A DNA stretch of 64,000 nt. It comes from Ahaetulla prasina. Its lineage: Eukaryota > Chordata > Lepidosauria > Squamata > Colubridae. Each line of letters opens with the position of its first letter. Positions within the stretch are counted from its first letter, which is position 1. Location of the stretch: the NCBI RefSeq assembly GCF_028640845.1, contig NC_080548.1, positions 8,364,314 to 8,428,313 on the forward strand, read 5' to 3'. The notes beneath the pieces are model-generated. The model was not told where the DNA came from, searched no databases, and was given only the letters and a program-made list of their open reading frames with translations. A program made the position numbers and the translations under genes. This document shows positions 35,672 to 46,292 of this stretch, piece by piece.

Positions 35672-36226
35672 AAAACTCTTTACTGGCCAAGTGTGATTGG
35701 ACACACAAGGAATTTGTCTTGGTGCATAAAAGTGTACATAAAAGAAAAGATACATTCGTCAAGAATCATAAGGTACAACACTTAATGATAGTCATAGGAT
35801 ACAAATAAGCAATCAAATCATATTAGGAAACAGTCAATATAAATCGTAAGGATACCAGCAACAAGGTCATAGTCATAGAGTCATAAGTGGGAGGAGATGG
35901 ATGATAGGAATGGTGAGAAGATTAATAGTAGTGCAGACTTAGTGAATAGTTTGACAGTGTTGGAATTATTTATTTGGCAGAGTAATGACGTTCGGGAAAA
36001 AACTGTTCTTGTGTCTAGTTGTTCTGGTGTGCAGTGCTCTACAGCATTGTTTTGAGGGTAGGAGTTGAAACAGTTGATGTCCAGGTTGTGTAAATATTTT
36101 CACAGCCCTCTTTTTGACTCGTACAGTATACAGGTCCTCAGTGGAAGGCAGGTTGGTAGCATTTGTTTTTTTCTGTATTTCTAATTATCCTCTAAAGTCT
36201 GTGTCTGTCTTGTTGGGTTGCAGAAT
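35672..36226 (-). mobile_element. L3-like LINE 3' fragment without microsatellite tail
   Basis: TACTGGCCAAGTGTGATTGG to TTGTTGGGTTGCAGAATG is the antisense of the LINE at 8340-9650, covering the 3' UTR and the end of the reverse transcriptase frame. The terminal (AATAG)n is absent here. Confidence 0.85.
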
Positions 36227-36819
36227 GAAACAAAAGGATGTCATCTTTTAAATACTGGGAGCCTGAGTGTGTTATGAACAGCATGCAGAATGGTTGCCTT
36301 AAACTCTAGAAAGAAAGATGCTCTCTATTTAACTCAGATTTCCTCAGAATATCTATTATTTAACTGTGGTAAGACAATTTAAATAAGTAGTCAGCCCTTT
36401 GAGATAGGTGTTGTCTGAAATTCCTGTGTTGCCAGCTAATTTAGAAGTGGCAAGATGGATACTGAGCAGGAGAACATTAAAGGAGGTGCCAGGACTGAAT
36501 CAAACAGCATCATGTTTATTTAAATTGTTTCCACTAATTACAGCACCAGGGGTCCATTCCCTATTGCTGCAGAGAGCACAAGCAGCAGGAGCAGTCTCCA
36601 GAATTCTCTAGTTATATGAATGTTAAAAATACACAAATTTTACTCACAAGGGGGTTGTTTTCATTGAGCAAGTTGTACAGCCCTGCAACCTCTCTTTCCC
36701 CCTGCACCCCCAGAGTTGCTCAGCCTAGGCATCAGCAAAGGGGGGTTTGAATTAAGAGGGAAATAATTATCTAATTGAGACACATTACAGTATCAGGGTA
36801 GAAATGTGGAGACTGTGAG

Positions 36820-36990
36820 TTGTAGTCCCATTGAAAGTACAAAGCCAGCTGAGTGACCTTGAGCCAGTATTTTTCTCTCAGTCATAGGAAAGGAGGCATT
36901 GGCCATCCACTTCTAAAATCTTGCCAAAAATACTGCAGGGACCTGTCCAGGCAATCTCCAAGAATCAGACATGACTGAACAGAAACGGGG
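36820..36990 (+). mobile_element. SINE fragment with RTE/BovB-like tail
   Basis: AAAATCTTGCCAAAAATACTG and CAAGAATCAGACATGACTGA resemble BovB-type 3' tails. Related pieces occur near 52495, 55720 and, antisense, 60600. Confidence 0.5.
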
Positions 36991-37169
36991 AAAAATATCT
37001 AATTCAGTTTAGAGCAAAATGTTTGTTATCTCACAACTTGCAAAAGTAATCAGGAAGAGCCAGCTTGTCTAATCAGCCTCTCTCCCCAGTATTAATTAAA
37101 GATGCAGGTCAATCACAGGATAAAAGGCCAGACCAGGAAAGAGAGCCCACCTGAAATACTGGAACTGAA

Positions 37170-38320
37170 ATACTGGAATAGATGCAATCTACATAGACTT
37201 CTGCAAAGCTTTTGATTCAGTAGTACATGATAAACTACTCCTCAAACTAAAATCCTATGGTATTTCGGGACCACTTCACAATTGGATAAAAGCCTTCCTG
37301 TCGAACAGACAACAAGTAGTCAAAATTGGCAACACTATATCAAATCCTGTTCCTGTCAAAAGTGGCGTTCCCCAAGGTAGCGTTCTTGGACCAACACTCT
37401 TCATACTATACATAAATGATCTCTGTGACCTCATCTCAAGTTATTGTGTTCTCTTTGCTGACGATGTCAAACTATTTAATACCACTAATAATACTTCTAC
37501 CCTTCAAGAAGACCTCGACTTAATTTCCGATTGGTCTAAAACTTGGCAACTCCAAATCTCAACCAGCAAATGCTCAGTCTTACATATTGGAAAAAAGAAC
37601 CCTAACATCAAGTACAAACTTGATGGACATTACCTAACTGATGACCCCCACCCTGTCAAAGATCTTGGAGTTCTCATATCAAATGACCTTAATGCCAAAG
37701 CCCACTGCAACTACATAGCAAAAAAGGCCCTAAGAGTTGTAAACCTAATTTTACGCAGCTTCTTTTCTAAAAACTCTACACTACTAACTAGAGCATACAA
37801 AACATTTGCCAGACCTATTCTTGAATACAGCTCATCCATCTGGAACCCATACCACATCTCTGACATAAATACGAGTCCAGAAATATTTTACTAGAAGAGT
37901 TCTTCACTCCTCCGAAAACAACAAAATATCTTATACCAACAGACTTGAAATCCTGGGATTAGAAAACTTACAACTCCGTCGACTTCAACATGACCTTTGT
38001 TTAACACACAAAATCATCTATTGCAATATCCTTCCTATAAAAGACTACTTCAGCTTCAATCACAATATTACAAGAGCAAAAAATAGATTCAAGCTAAATG
38101 TCAACCGCTTCAAACTTGATTGCAGAAAATATGACTTCTGTAATAGAGTTGTTAATGCTTGGAACTCATTACCTGACTCCATAGTCTCTTCTCAAAATCC
38201 CAAAATCTTCAACCAAAAACTGTCTACTATTGACCTCACCCCATTCCTGAGAGGACTATAAGGGGCGTGCATAAGAGCACAATAGTGCCTACCGGTCCTG
38301 TCTTATTGTTCCCTTCATTA
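37170..38320 (+). pseudogene. Non-LTR retrotransposon (LINE) reverse transcriptase fragment, relatively young
   Basis: A frame stays open from 37181 to a TAG at 37892 without starting at ATG. It holds IDFCKAFDSVVHDKLL, the motif SGVPQGSVLGPTLFILYIND, and the catalytic box VLFADDVKLF. Just before the stop, eight bases are missing compared with the related copy at 57545-57600; after that shift a second frame runs cleanly to a TAA at 38259 (ending LSTIDLTPFLRGL). So a single 8-base deletion breaks an otherwise complete C-terminal half. The 5' half is truncated. It is CR1/L2-group by motif style but the clade is unassigned. Confidence 0.85.
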
Positions 38321-38344
38321 TATCAAATTAATATAGTTGATGCA

Positions 38345-38846
38345 TATTTTTTTACATACATATATATATACATATATACATGTGCGTGTCTGTCTTGAGG
38401 GTGGTCTGTGTTTCGGCTCTCCAGACGGCAAGTTGTTTGGATTTGTCCCAAAGTGCAGGGTGCATCTTGTTGCTGAGTTTGAGGTGAAGTGTGAGGAGAT
38501 CTTTGTTGATTTGATCTAGGAGGAATCTTTTTGTGTGAAGTTCATTTCTGATTAAGGCCAATTCTGTTCTTTTTAGGATGCGTTTGGTGGCTGCAGAGAT
38601 GGAGTGGAATTTCAATTGGAAGCATTTGGGGATTAAATTTTGATCGCGGCAGTTTCGTAGGAATGCGAGGTCACATAAAATGGAAGCTCTTTGGACTTCT
38701 AGTTTTTCATAGGTCCTGGTCAGATGGTGGATTTCCTCCCCGTAGAGGTGCAATATTTGTTTTCTGAGGTTTTCACGGGTGTTTGTATATAGGTCTTTGG
38801 TTGTTCGGGTTTTCTCCCGTGTAAAATTGGAAGTGTCTTGGCGACG
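38345..38846 (-). pseudogene. Penelope-like element, inverted 5' portion with N-terminal coding region
   Basis: In antisense, the terminal repeat (CGTCGCCAAGACACTTCC ... CCTCAGAAAACAAATATT) leads into a frame of about 130 codons (38352-38753) containing VQRASILCDLAFLRNCRD and ALIRNELHTKRFLLDQINKD, ending before the reverse transcriptase core. It adjoins the 3' portion, which has the opposite orientation, at 38846/38847. Head-to-head inverted truncated pieces are common for Penelope elements. Confidence 0.78.
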
Positions 38847-40137
38847 GATGTCTTAGTCTACAGAAAACCCAATGGCTCCCTAGGACACACCATCTACCAG
38901 AAGAAAACACACACAAACCGCTATCTGCACGCACTCTCACACCACCACCCAGCACAGATCAACTCCGTAGCCAAGACACTCATCTCCAGAACAAAATGCT
39001 TAGCTGATGAACAACACCTAAAACCCGAACTAGACACTCTCACTAACGTACTAACATCCAATGGATTCCAAAGAAATAAGATTACCAAGCTAATCCAAAA
39101 GAACCCCCACTAAAATCCAGGACAGAGAACAAGAACACGGCACAGCCCTCCTCCCATATATAAAAGGCACCACAGACAGAATCAGCAAGATCCTCCACAA
39201 ACACAACATCAAGACAGCATTCTGCACAAACAGAAAAATATCCACCATCCTAAGAAACCCCAAAGACAAAATTGAGTTAGAAAATCAAGGAGTATATGAA
39301 ATCCCATGCACCGCCTGCCCCACCACATACATTGGACAAACCAACAGAAGAATAAGTGCACGATTGAAGAACACAAGAACTCATTCAAAAAGAGGAACTA
39401 ACTTCTTCCCTGGTCAAACACTTTAAAGTCACAGGACATGATATTGACTTTAAAAAGACCAGAACTAGCGCCAAAACTGAAGACTTTAACAACAGAATAA
39501 TCAGAGAAGCCATCGAGATAGAAAAACGCCCACACAGCATGAACAAACGAGATGACACCTCCGCCTACCAGCCATTTGAAACCCGCCTTATTGACAAACG
39601 AGTCCCTAACACGAGGAATGACACCAGACCCACACTCAAGGTCCACACAGGATGTCACCACCACATCCACCCAGAAAGCAGACCCAAACCCACACTGATC
39701 ATGAAGCACGACCAAGGACCAGAAGCCAGACCGCAGCTGCAACATTAGCCATTTCAAACCCTCCAATCCATTCATGCAGCAGACTGACACCCACTATGAA
39801 GATGTAGCACGACCACAAAGCCAAACAACAGCTATGCAGCTCACCAGCTCAAATCCCCTGCAGCACAGACTAGACTGAGCACAACCAAGCCCCCACCAAC
39901 ACAGGACACACCCCAGCCAATCAGAGCACAGAAAACCCCATCCAATCAGAGCACAGCCAAGCTCCCACCCAATCAGTTCAAACCCCCACTAGCAGTTAAA
40001 AGGAAGAAACAGCTGCGATCACACATTGCTCCCAGAAGCACGAAGCTGAAGCCTGAAGATGACGAATGAGACTTCGTCGAAACGTCGCCAAGACACTTCC
40101 AATTTTACACGGGAGAAAACCCGAACAACCAAAGACC
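38847..40137 (+). pseudogene. Penelope-like element, 3' portion: RT C-terminus, GIY-YIG endonuclease and terminal repeat
   Basis: It opens with DVLVYRKPNGSLGHTIYQKK and LHALSHHHPAQ, the segment after the Penelope reverse transcriptase core. Shifted frames follow, with VYEIPCTACPTTYIGQTNRR at about 39295-39356, a GIY-YIG nuclease signature (YEI..YIG), and a C-terminal tail to about 39748. The terminal repeat ACTTCGTCGAAACGTCGCC to AAAGACCTATATA runs from 40070 to 40137, followed by (TA)n. Frameshifts near 39113 and 39375 make it inactive. The RT catalytic core is missing. Confidence 0.85.
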
Positions 40138-40187
40138 TATATATATATATATATATATATATATACTGTGTATATATATATATATTT
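40138..40187. repeat. (TA)n run at the Penelope 3' end
   Basis: Two TA arrays separated by CTGTG. Another lies on the other side of the element at 38358-38381, and one follows the fragment at 11577. Confidence 0.93.
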
Positions 40188-40199
40188 CTTCAAGATATG

Positions 40200-41040
40200 T
40201 TGTTTTATCTATGACAATTGTTTGTGTATACTGTTGTGACAAAAAGAAATAAAAAAAAACCTCTACTTGCTAAATGCTACAGTAAAAGAATCTCAAAAGC
40301 TTCATAGCACTGTTCCTTCCTTCCCTGTTCTACTAGAGGGAGTCATGGCGGAGTTTCTTTCTAACATTTTCTACTTTTCCTGGACATAATTTATGTTTTC
40401 CTAACTGATGCATTCCTTCTTCAAGGTCATCTCTGTGATTCTCAACAAAGATAAACATATTGCAAAAACACAGGCAGACGTGTATTGGGGCTACAACAGC
40501 TGCTAGTTGAAAATTATTCTAATTACAGTCCAGTGAGATTCTTGAAACAACTCAAATTATCAAAAAGGGCCTAGAAAAGATTTCCCTGAACTAAATCATT
40601 CCAGATGTTTGGCCAGTAGCTGTAGCATTTCCCAGTAAAGTCAGTAAGAGTAGGAACTGGAATTTACAGGGGATCTAAGTGGATGGATACAGTTTCTCTT
40701 TCGAACTATAACAAGAATTATTTTCAAAGCAATTGTAAGTGCTCTGGTTCATTAAGGGGAAAATCTATAGTTGGATAATGTCTTTATATTAACTAAAGTA
40801 GATTCCAGCTTGAATCTGATGATATGATAAGTGTATGTGGGAATGACTTTGGGAGATGGAGCAGGGCAGGGAGGGGGAGGTGCTGCCTAGGGAATTATCG
40901 GATAAGAACGGGCATAGCTTGCAGCTGCATAACAGACAGAGAAAGAAACTCTGAAACAAACCTCCTTAACTTCTCAGGTTGTAAAGATGATGGTGGGATA
41001 CTTGTACTTTCAGACTTGCAAGATTGTGTTGATGTAGCTT
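40200..41040. other. Intronic stretch, nothing recognised
   Basis: No exon or repeat end supported. Confidence 0.4.
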
Positions 41041-41048
41041 TAAAAGGT

Positions 41049-41277
41049 AAATGTAAAGGTTCCCCTCGCACATATGTGCTAGTTGTTCCTGACTCTAGGG
41101 GGCGGTGCTCATCTCCATTTCAAAGCCGAAGAGCCAGCGCTGTCCGAATACGTCTCCGTGGTCATGTGGCCGGCATGACTCAATGCCAAAGGCACATGGT
41201 ACGCTGTTACCTTCCCACCAAAGGTGGTCCCTAATTTTACTACTTGCATTTTTACATGCTTTCGAAACTGCTTAAGC
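41049..41277 (-). mobile_element. Sauria-type SINE, head-truncated
   Basis: It begins with the tail GTAAATGTAAAGGTTCCCCT and retains GCCGAAGAGCCAGCGCTGTC, TGTGGCCGGCATGACTC and TTGCATTTTTACATGC. It stops before the tRNA-like head, where CTTAAGCAAATGAT is duplicated directly (41270-41300). Confidence 0.88.
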
Positions 41278-41820
41278 AAATGATGTCTTAAGCAAATGAT
41301 AGTAAAAACAATGACTATTCAATGTTAGCCAAAATCAAAATGAAAATGACTCAAATCCAATGTAGATCACAGCTTTCTTTCTTTCCTGTTTAATTAAAAA
41401 GAAAACCAATTAAGTGTTGATATTCAGTTCCGACTCTTATTTCAGTGAAAGCTCCTTTGTGGAAATCATACCACAACATTCAACAACATCAGAACCAGTT
41501 TTAAATGAACATAAGCCAGCTGGCCTTTTCAGGATAATTGTCCCCTTTCTTCTTGGAACTTTAATTTAAAAATCCCTTTTAAAAATTAGCATTTTTCCAC
41601 TGATGAATTTCCCCTAATTTTATGAACTTAGCTTTAATTTATTGTTGGAAAAATATCACAGTTCCTTTTAACTGAATAAAACAAACAAACACATGTTTAT
41701 ATGTGGATAAACACAAGGGTATACACAAGCTTATAGATATGAAATGTTTAAGCCTCAAGTGTTATAAGCAACTGTCTGAATGAAGTTACGGGGGATCATT
41801 TTAAGGAGATAATGCATATT

Positions 41821-42014
41821 TTATATAGTTAATGGCTAATAAATATTTTCAGCTTTTTGGGCTGTGACAAATACAGATCTCAAAGGCTGTGCTCATATGG
41901 GTGGACAACACGCTTGGATCTGTGAGATCCTCAACCTACAGCTTATTATTTTAAAGATTTGTATGGCTGCCCATTTTAAAGCGCAATTACTATACATAGC
42001 AATAGCATTTAGAC
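41821..42014. repeat. Duplicated block A (copy 1)
   Basis: Nearly identical to 43411-43603 (offset about 1590), with a few single-base indels. Both run from TTATATAGTTAATGGCTAAT to GCATTTAGAC. Copy 1 leads into a complete hAT element with a target duplication. Confidence 0.95.
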
Positions 42015-42314
42015 CAGGGGTGAAATCTAAAAATTTTCCCTACCGGTTCTGTGGGCGTGGCTTAATTGGTGGGTGTGGCTTGGTGGTCAGATGACTGGGT
42101 GGGCATGGCCAATAACAATAAATAATAAAAATAATGAATAAGGTATACAAAACAATAAGAGGTACCAAAAACCAACTTTCACACTTTACACACACACAAT
42201 ACAACACAACTGACTCACACACAATGTAAAAGCAGCTGCACTTCACCCAAAATGGCCCCTGCAACAAGCAGGAACCTCACACTTTCACACTTTACACAAA
42301 TACAACACAACTGA

Positions 42315-42354
<40 letters not shown>

Positions 42355-43056
42355 GCCACATACAGCTTTGTGAGATTTTGTGTGTTTGCGTAGTTAGAGT
42401 GAAACATTACAGAAACACACCAAATCTCAGAAAGCTGCTCAAATATTTTATTTTATTATTTTTATTTATTTTTTTAGAACAGGGGTCTCCAACCTTAGTA
42501 ACTTAGATTGTGGACTTCAACTCCCAGAGTTCCTCATTCAGCAAAGCAGGAAGTCAAAGTAGGCTGTAATCAGTAGCTGAAGAAAAACACATGCCGTGCC
42601 CGAAAGGAGCAGTAATTATAGGTAAGTGAGGAGGGGGAATTGGGTGGACATGGATGGGGGCTCTTGTAAGTGGGGGCTGTTAAAAAGTGAGTTTAAAAAA
42701 GCCTGTGAGGAGCAGGAAACTCCTCTGGGATCGCCAGAGGACGCTTTTAAAACCTCAGTTTCCCCCCCCCCTTCCGCTGAAGAGGTTTTTTTAAAAAAAA
42801 CATTTAAAGGGTTTTGATGATCTCTGCTCAGCCCGGCGATCATCAGAGGGTTTTTTTTACTTTTCAAGGCATGTTTTGGCTGAAGAAAAACTGCTTTAAA
42901 AAGTTAAAAAAAACCAAAAAACCTCTGCTGATGGTGCGGCTCAGCAGAGGCAGGATGGGTGGGGCCAGGGATTTTTGCTACCGGTCCTCCGAACCAGCAG
43001 CCGCCATCATTACCGGATCACGCAAGCCGGTCCAAACCGGGAGCATTTCACCCCTG
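42015..43056. mobile_element. hAT-type element, ACCGGT family, 1.04 kb, non-coding
   Basis: The ends CAGGGGTGAAATCTAAAAA and GGAGCATTTCACCCCTG are flanked by ATTTAGAC (42007-42014) and ATTTGGAC (43057-43064). The interior contains a (CA)n run and an arm of the palindromic MITE family at 42482-42550. No transposase recognised. Confidence 0.85.
42321..42352. repeat. (CA)n microsatellite
   Basis: About 16 CA units inside the hAT element. Confidence 0.95.
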
Positions 43057-43061
43057 ATTTG

Positions 43062-43278
43062 GACTTATATACTGCTTCACAGTGCTTTAAAGCCCTCTCT
43101 GTGATTTACAGAGTCAGCATATTGCCCCCAACAATCTGGTTCCTCATTTTACCAGCCTCAGAAGGATGGAAGGCTGAGTCAACCCTGAACCTGGTGAGAT
43201 TTGAACTGCTGAATTGCAGGCAGCCGGCAGGCAGCAGAAGTAGCCTGCAGTACTGCATTCTAACCACTGCGCCACTGC
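43062..43278 (-). mobile_element. tRNA-derived SINE, second family
   Basis: The antisense reads as a tRNA-like head (CAGTGGCGCAGTGGTTAGAA, then a B-box-like GTTCAAATCTC) and a tail near ACTTATATACTGCTTCACAG. A part copy is present in block B' at 46087. Confidence 0.82.
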
Positions 43279-43417
43279 AGTTCTATCTCTATCAAGAGAT
43301 TGCAACACTAAAATTCAGTGATGAATTGAACACAACCAGGCATGCCTTAACACAATATGTCAATGCAGCCCAATCTTTCATTTATTTATTTATTTATTTA
43401 TTAATCATATTTATATA
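43212..43417. repeat. Duplicated block B (copy 1)
   Basis: Matches 46087-46292 at a constant offset of 2875 with no indel seen. It contains the SINE head, a short unique segment and the (TTTA)n tail of a CR1. Here the CR1 body is missing and block A' follows at TTATATA. Confidence 0.95.
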
Positions 43418-43603
43418 GTTAATGGCTAATAAATATTTTCAGCTTTTGGCTGTGACAAATACAGATCTCAAAGGCTGTGCTCATATGGGTGGACAACACG
43501 CTTGGATCTGTGAGATCCTCAACCTACAGCTTATTATTTTAAAGATTTTGTATGGCTGCCCATTTTAAAGCGCAATTACTATACATAGCAATAGCATTTA
43601 GAC
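43411..43603. repeat. Duplicated block A' (copy 2)
   Basis: Second copy of 41821-42014. It starts at a short microhomology (CATATTTATATA) with block B and ends in a chimeric hAT element. Confidence 0.95.
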
Positions 43604-44060
43604 CAGGGTGAAATTCAAAAATTTTTACTACCGGTTCTGTGGGTGTGCTTGATGAGCATGGCTTGGTGGGCATGGCAGGGGAAGGATACTGCAAAATCTC
43701 CATTTCCATCCCACTCCGGGGGAGGGGGGAAGGATACTGTAAAATTTCCATTTCCACCCCACTGCAGAGGAAGGATACTGTAAAATCTCCATTTCCACCC
43801 CACTCCAGGGGGAAGGATATTGTAAAATCTCCATTCCCTCCCCACTTCACTAACCTGCTTTCTGGCTCCATTCCCCTGTGCAGGGCAACAAAAGAAGACT
43901 CAGCTGATGAGCTGGGACTCGATCAGCTGAGACTCAGGAGGCAATGAATAGATTGGGGGCAGAGCCAGCCAGAGGTAGTATTTGCCGGTTTTCCAAACTA
44001 CTCAACATTTCCGCTACCGGTTCGCTAGAACCAGTCAGAACCAGCTGAATACCACCTCTG
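43604..44060. mobile_element. Chimeric hAT-type element without target duplication
   Basis: The left end CAGGGTGAAATTC belongs to the 42015 element; from about 43626 the sequence follows the element at 49435-49895. The flanks ATTTAGAC and AACCCCAT do not match each other, unlike in both parents. Confidence 0.85.
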
Positions 44061-45488
44061 AACCCCATCTTTATCATTTCAAGTATATAGAATAGAAAAT
44101 TACATAGATTTCATAAATTGCTCAGCAGGACATTTGCAGGATGCCCATATATTTAGCATCATATGGTAATACTTGCATGCAGTGAGAGAACTAAAGGCAT
44201 ATATTGCTGGCAGTAGATTTTGTATTGCTTCTATGCCACTAAAGTAAATTGTACTTCCTAAAAGTCACGTATTTCTCTCCATTAGAGAAAAGTGAAATTA
44301 TGTTAACCAAGCCATTAGGATAGAACTAATATTCTGAGCACATGAACCGTTTGTGGCCTTTGTATTCTCCAGAGGAAATTTTATTCTGCTTCTGAGTCTC
44401 TAAGGATGTGCTCTGTGTTACACTCTGGATACATCCTCTTTCTAGGTTGCTCATGATGGAAGACATCTGCCCAGCTAGACTTGGTAACTTACTTTTAATG
44501 TTAATGGCAGATATATGTTGGTTTTCCATGGTGACTGCATTCATATAATTTTCATGGCAGGATTACAGAAGTAGATTATCACTACCTTCCCCAAGATATT
44601 TTTTTGTTGACTTTGCAGGCCATCTCATAATTCTGGAATAACCAGATGGTCCCTCACCTAAGTATAAATCCATGGCCAACCTTGTTTATTTTCTGAAATC
44701 AGCCAAACTTACCAATGTCTACCACCTGCTGAAGATGAGGGAGACATCACTCACAATTTTTTTTAAATTCGCATTTATACCCTGCCCTTCTCCGAAGACT
44801 CAGGGCGGCTTACACTATGTTAGCAATAGTCTTCATCCTATTTGTATATTTATATACAAAGTCAACTTATTGCCCCCAACAATCTGGGTCCTCATTTTAC
44901 CTTCCTTATAAAGGATGGAAGGCTGAGTCAACCTTGGGCCTGGTGGGACTAGAACCTGCAGTAATTGCAGGCAGCTGTGTTAATAACAGACTGCATTATC
45001 TGTTGAGCCACAAGAGGCCCTTCAGCATTGGTTACACCTTCTCAGTCCCTTTGCCACGCAAGAGATTTTTGGCTCTCAAAAAATAAAAATGCTAACCAGA
45101 GACACAATTGCAGGCCTACCGTCTGCAACTATTTATCTAGCTGGCATTTTTGTAACTAAAACTAGCATGTGAAGGTAGGCAAAATGGCAGAAGGAACACA
45201 GTTTTCATCAGTCAATTAGTTATAGTTTGGAATTAGGTGAGCTTTTGTGACTTAATTAGTTCTGGATCATCCCTTGGGGGGGAGGGGAGAATGATGACTC
45301 TTCCAGAAAAAGAACAAGCTCTGAGAATAACTTTATTTGCTATATTTACATAGAGCACCGTAAGTGAAAGTATCTCAAAGCAGCTTACAGTAAGAACAGC
45401 AATGAATAAAACAGTAAAAATATATTTTTGAAACATGCAGAAAAAGGGGAAAAAAAACCTCTGAATAAAAATATTTTGGCTTTGAGTG
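43627..45488. repeat. 1.87-kb segmental duplication, copy C
   Basis: About 98-99% identical by eye to 49460-51333, with scattered substitutions and small indels (for example TGACTCTTCC against TGACTTTGTTTATCCTTCC). It contains part of a hAT element, unique sequence and a tRNA-SINE. Confidence 0.95.
44753..45019 (-). mobile_element. tRNA-derived SINE with CR1-like tail (in block C)
   Basis: Tail TATACCCTGCCCTTCTCCG and head ACTGCATTATCTGTTGAGCC, as in the sense copy at 5538. Confidence 0.85.
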
Positions 45489-46086
45489 TATTCTCCAGAG
45501 GAAATTTTATTCTGCTTCTGAGTCTCTAAGGATGTGCTCTGTGTTACACTCTGGATACATCCTCTTTCTAGGTTGCTCATGATGGAAGACATCTGCCCAG
45601 CTAGACTTGGTAACTTACTTTTAATGTTAATGGCAGATATATGTTGGTTTTCCATGGTGACTGCATTCATATAATTTTCATGGCAGGATTACAGAAGTAG
45701 ATTATCACTACCTTCCCCAAGATATTTTTTTGTTGACTTTGCAGGCCATCTCATAATTCTGGAATAACCAGATGGTCCCTCACCTAAGTATAAATCCATG
45801 GCCAACCTTGTTTATTTTCTGAAATCAGCCAAACTTACCAATGTCTACCACCTGCTGAAGATGAGGGAGACATCACTCACAATTTTTTTTAAATTCGCAT
45901 TTATACCTGCCCTTCTCCGAAGACTCAGGACGGCTTACACTGTGTCAAGCAATAGTCTTCATCCTATTTGTATATTATATACAAAGTCAACTTATTGCCC
46001 CAACAATCTGGGTCCTCATTTTACCTTCCTTATAAAGGATGGAAGGCTGAGTCAACCTTGGGCCTGGTGGGACTTGAACCTGCAGT
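45488..46086. repeat. Duplicated block D' (third copy of part of block C)
   Basis: Repeats 44364 onward, starting TATTCTCCAGAGGAAATTT after the shared GGCTTTG. It agrees with copy C at sites where C and C' differ (CATCCTCTTTC and GCAGATATATG). Its SINE part is closer to the SINE at 48021 (GTGTCAAGCAATAGTCTTC). Confidence 0.9.
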
Positions 46087-46165
46087 AATTGCAGGCAGCC
46101 GGCAGGCAGCAGAAGTAGCCTGCAGTACTGCATTCTAACCACTGCGCCACTGCAGTTCTATCTCT
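45889..46165 (-). mobile_element. Chimeric tRNA-SINE at the D'/B' junction
   Basis: The tail half is the CR1-tailed SINE; at TAATTGCAGGCAG it switches to the head of the second SINE family (CCGGCAGGCAGCAGAAGTAG). The switch lies in sequence shared by both families. Confidence 0.8.
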
Positions 46166-46292
46166 ATCAAGAGATTGCAACACTAAAATTCAGTGATGAA
46201 TTGAACACAACCAGGCATGCCTTAACACAATATGTCAATGCAGCCCAATCTTTCATTTATTTATTTATTTATTTATTAATCATATTTATATA
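46087..46292. repeat. Duplicated block B' (copy 2), continuing into CR1
   Basis: Second copy of 43212-43417. Here the (TTTA)n run continues into a CR1 3' tail (TATACCGCCCTATCTCCCG), so this looks like the original arrangement. Confidence 0.93.

Noticed and set aside
39398..39790. 130-codon minus-strand frame
   Set aside because: Antisense of the Penelope-like element's C-terminal region; no similarity of its own.
40060..40200. Possible LTR retrotransposon end
   Set aside because: The terminal repeat matches a Penelope-like element with a GIY-YIG motif; there is no TG...CA border or primer-binding site.
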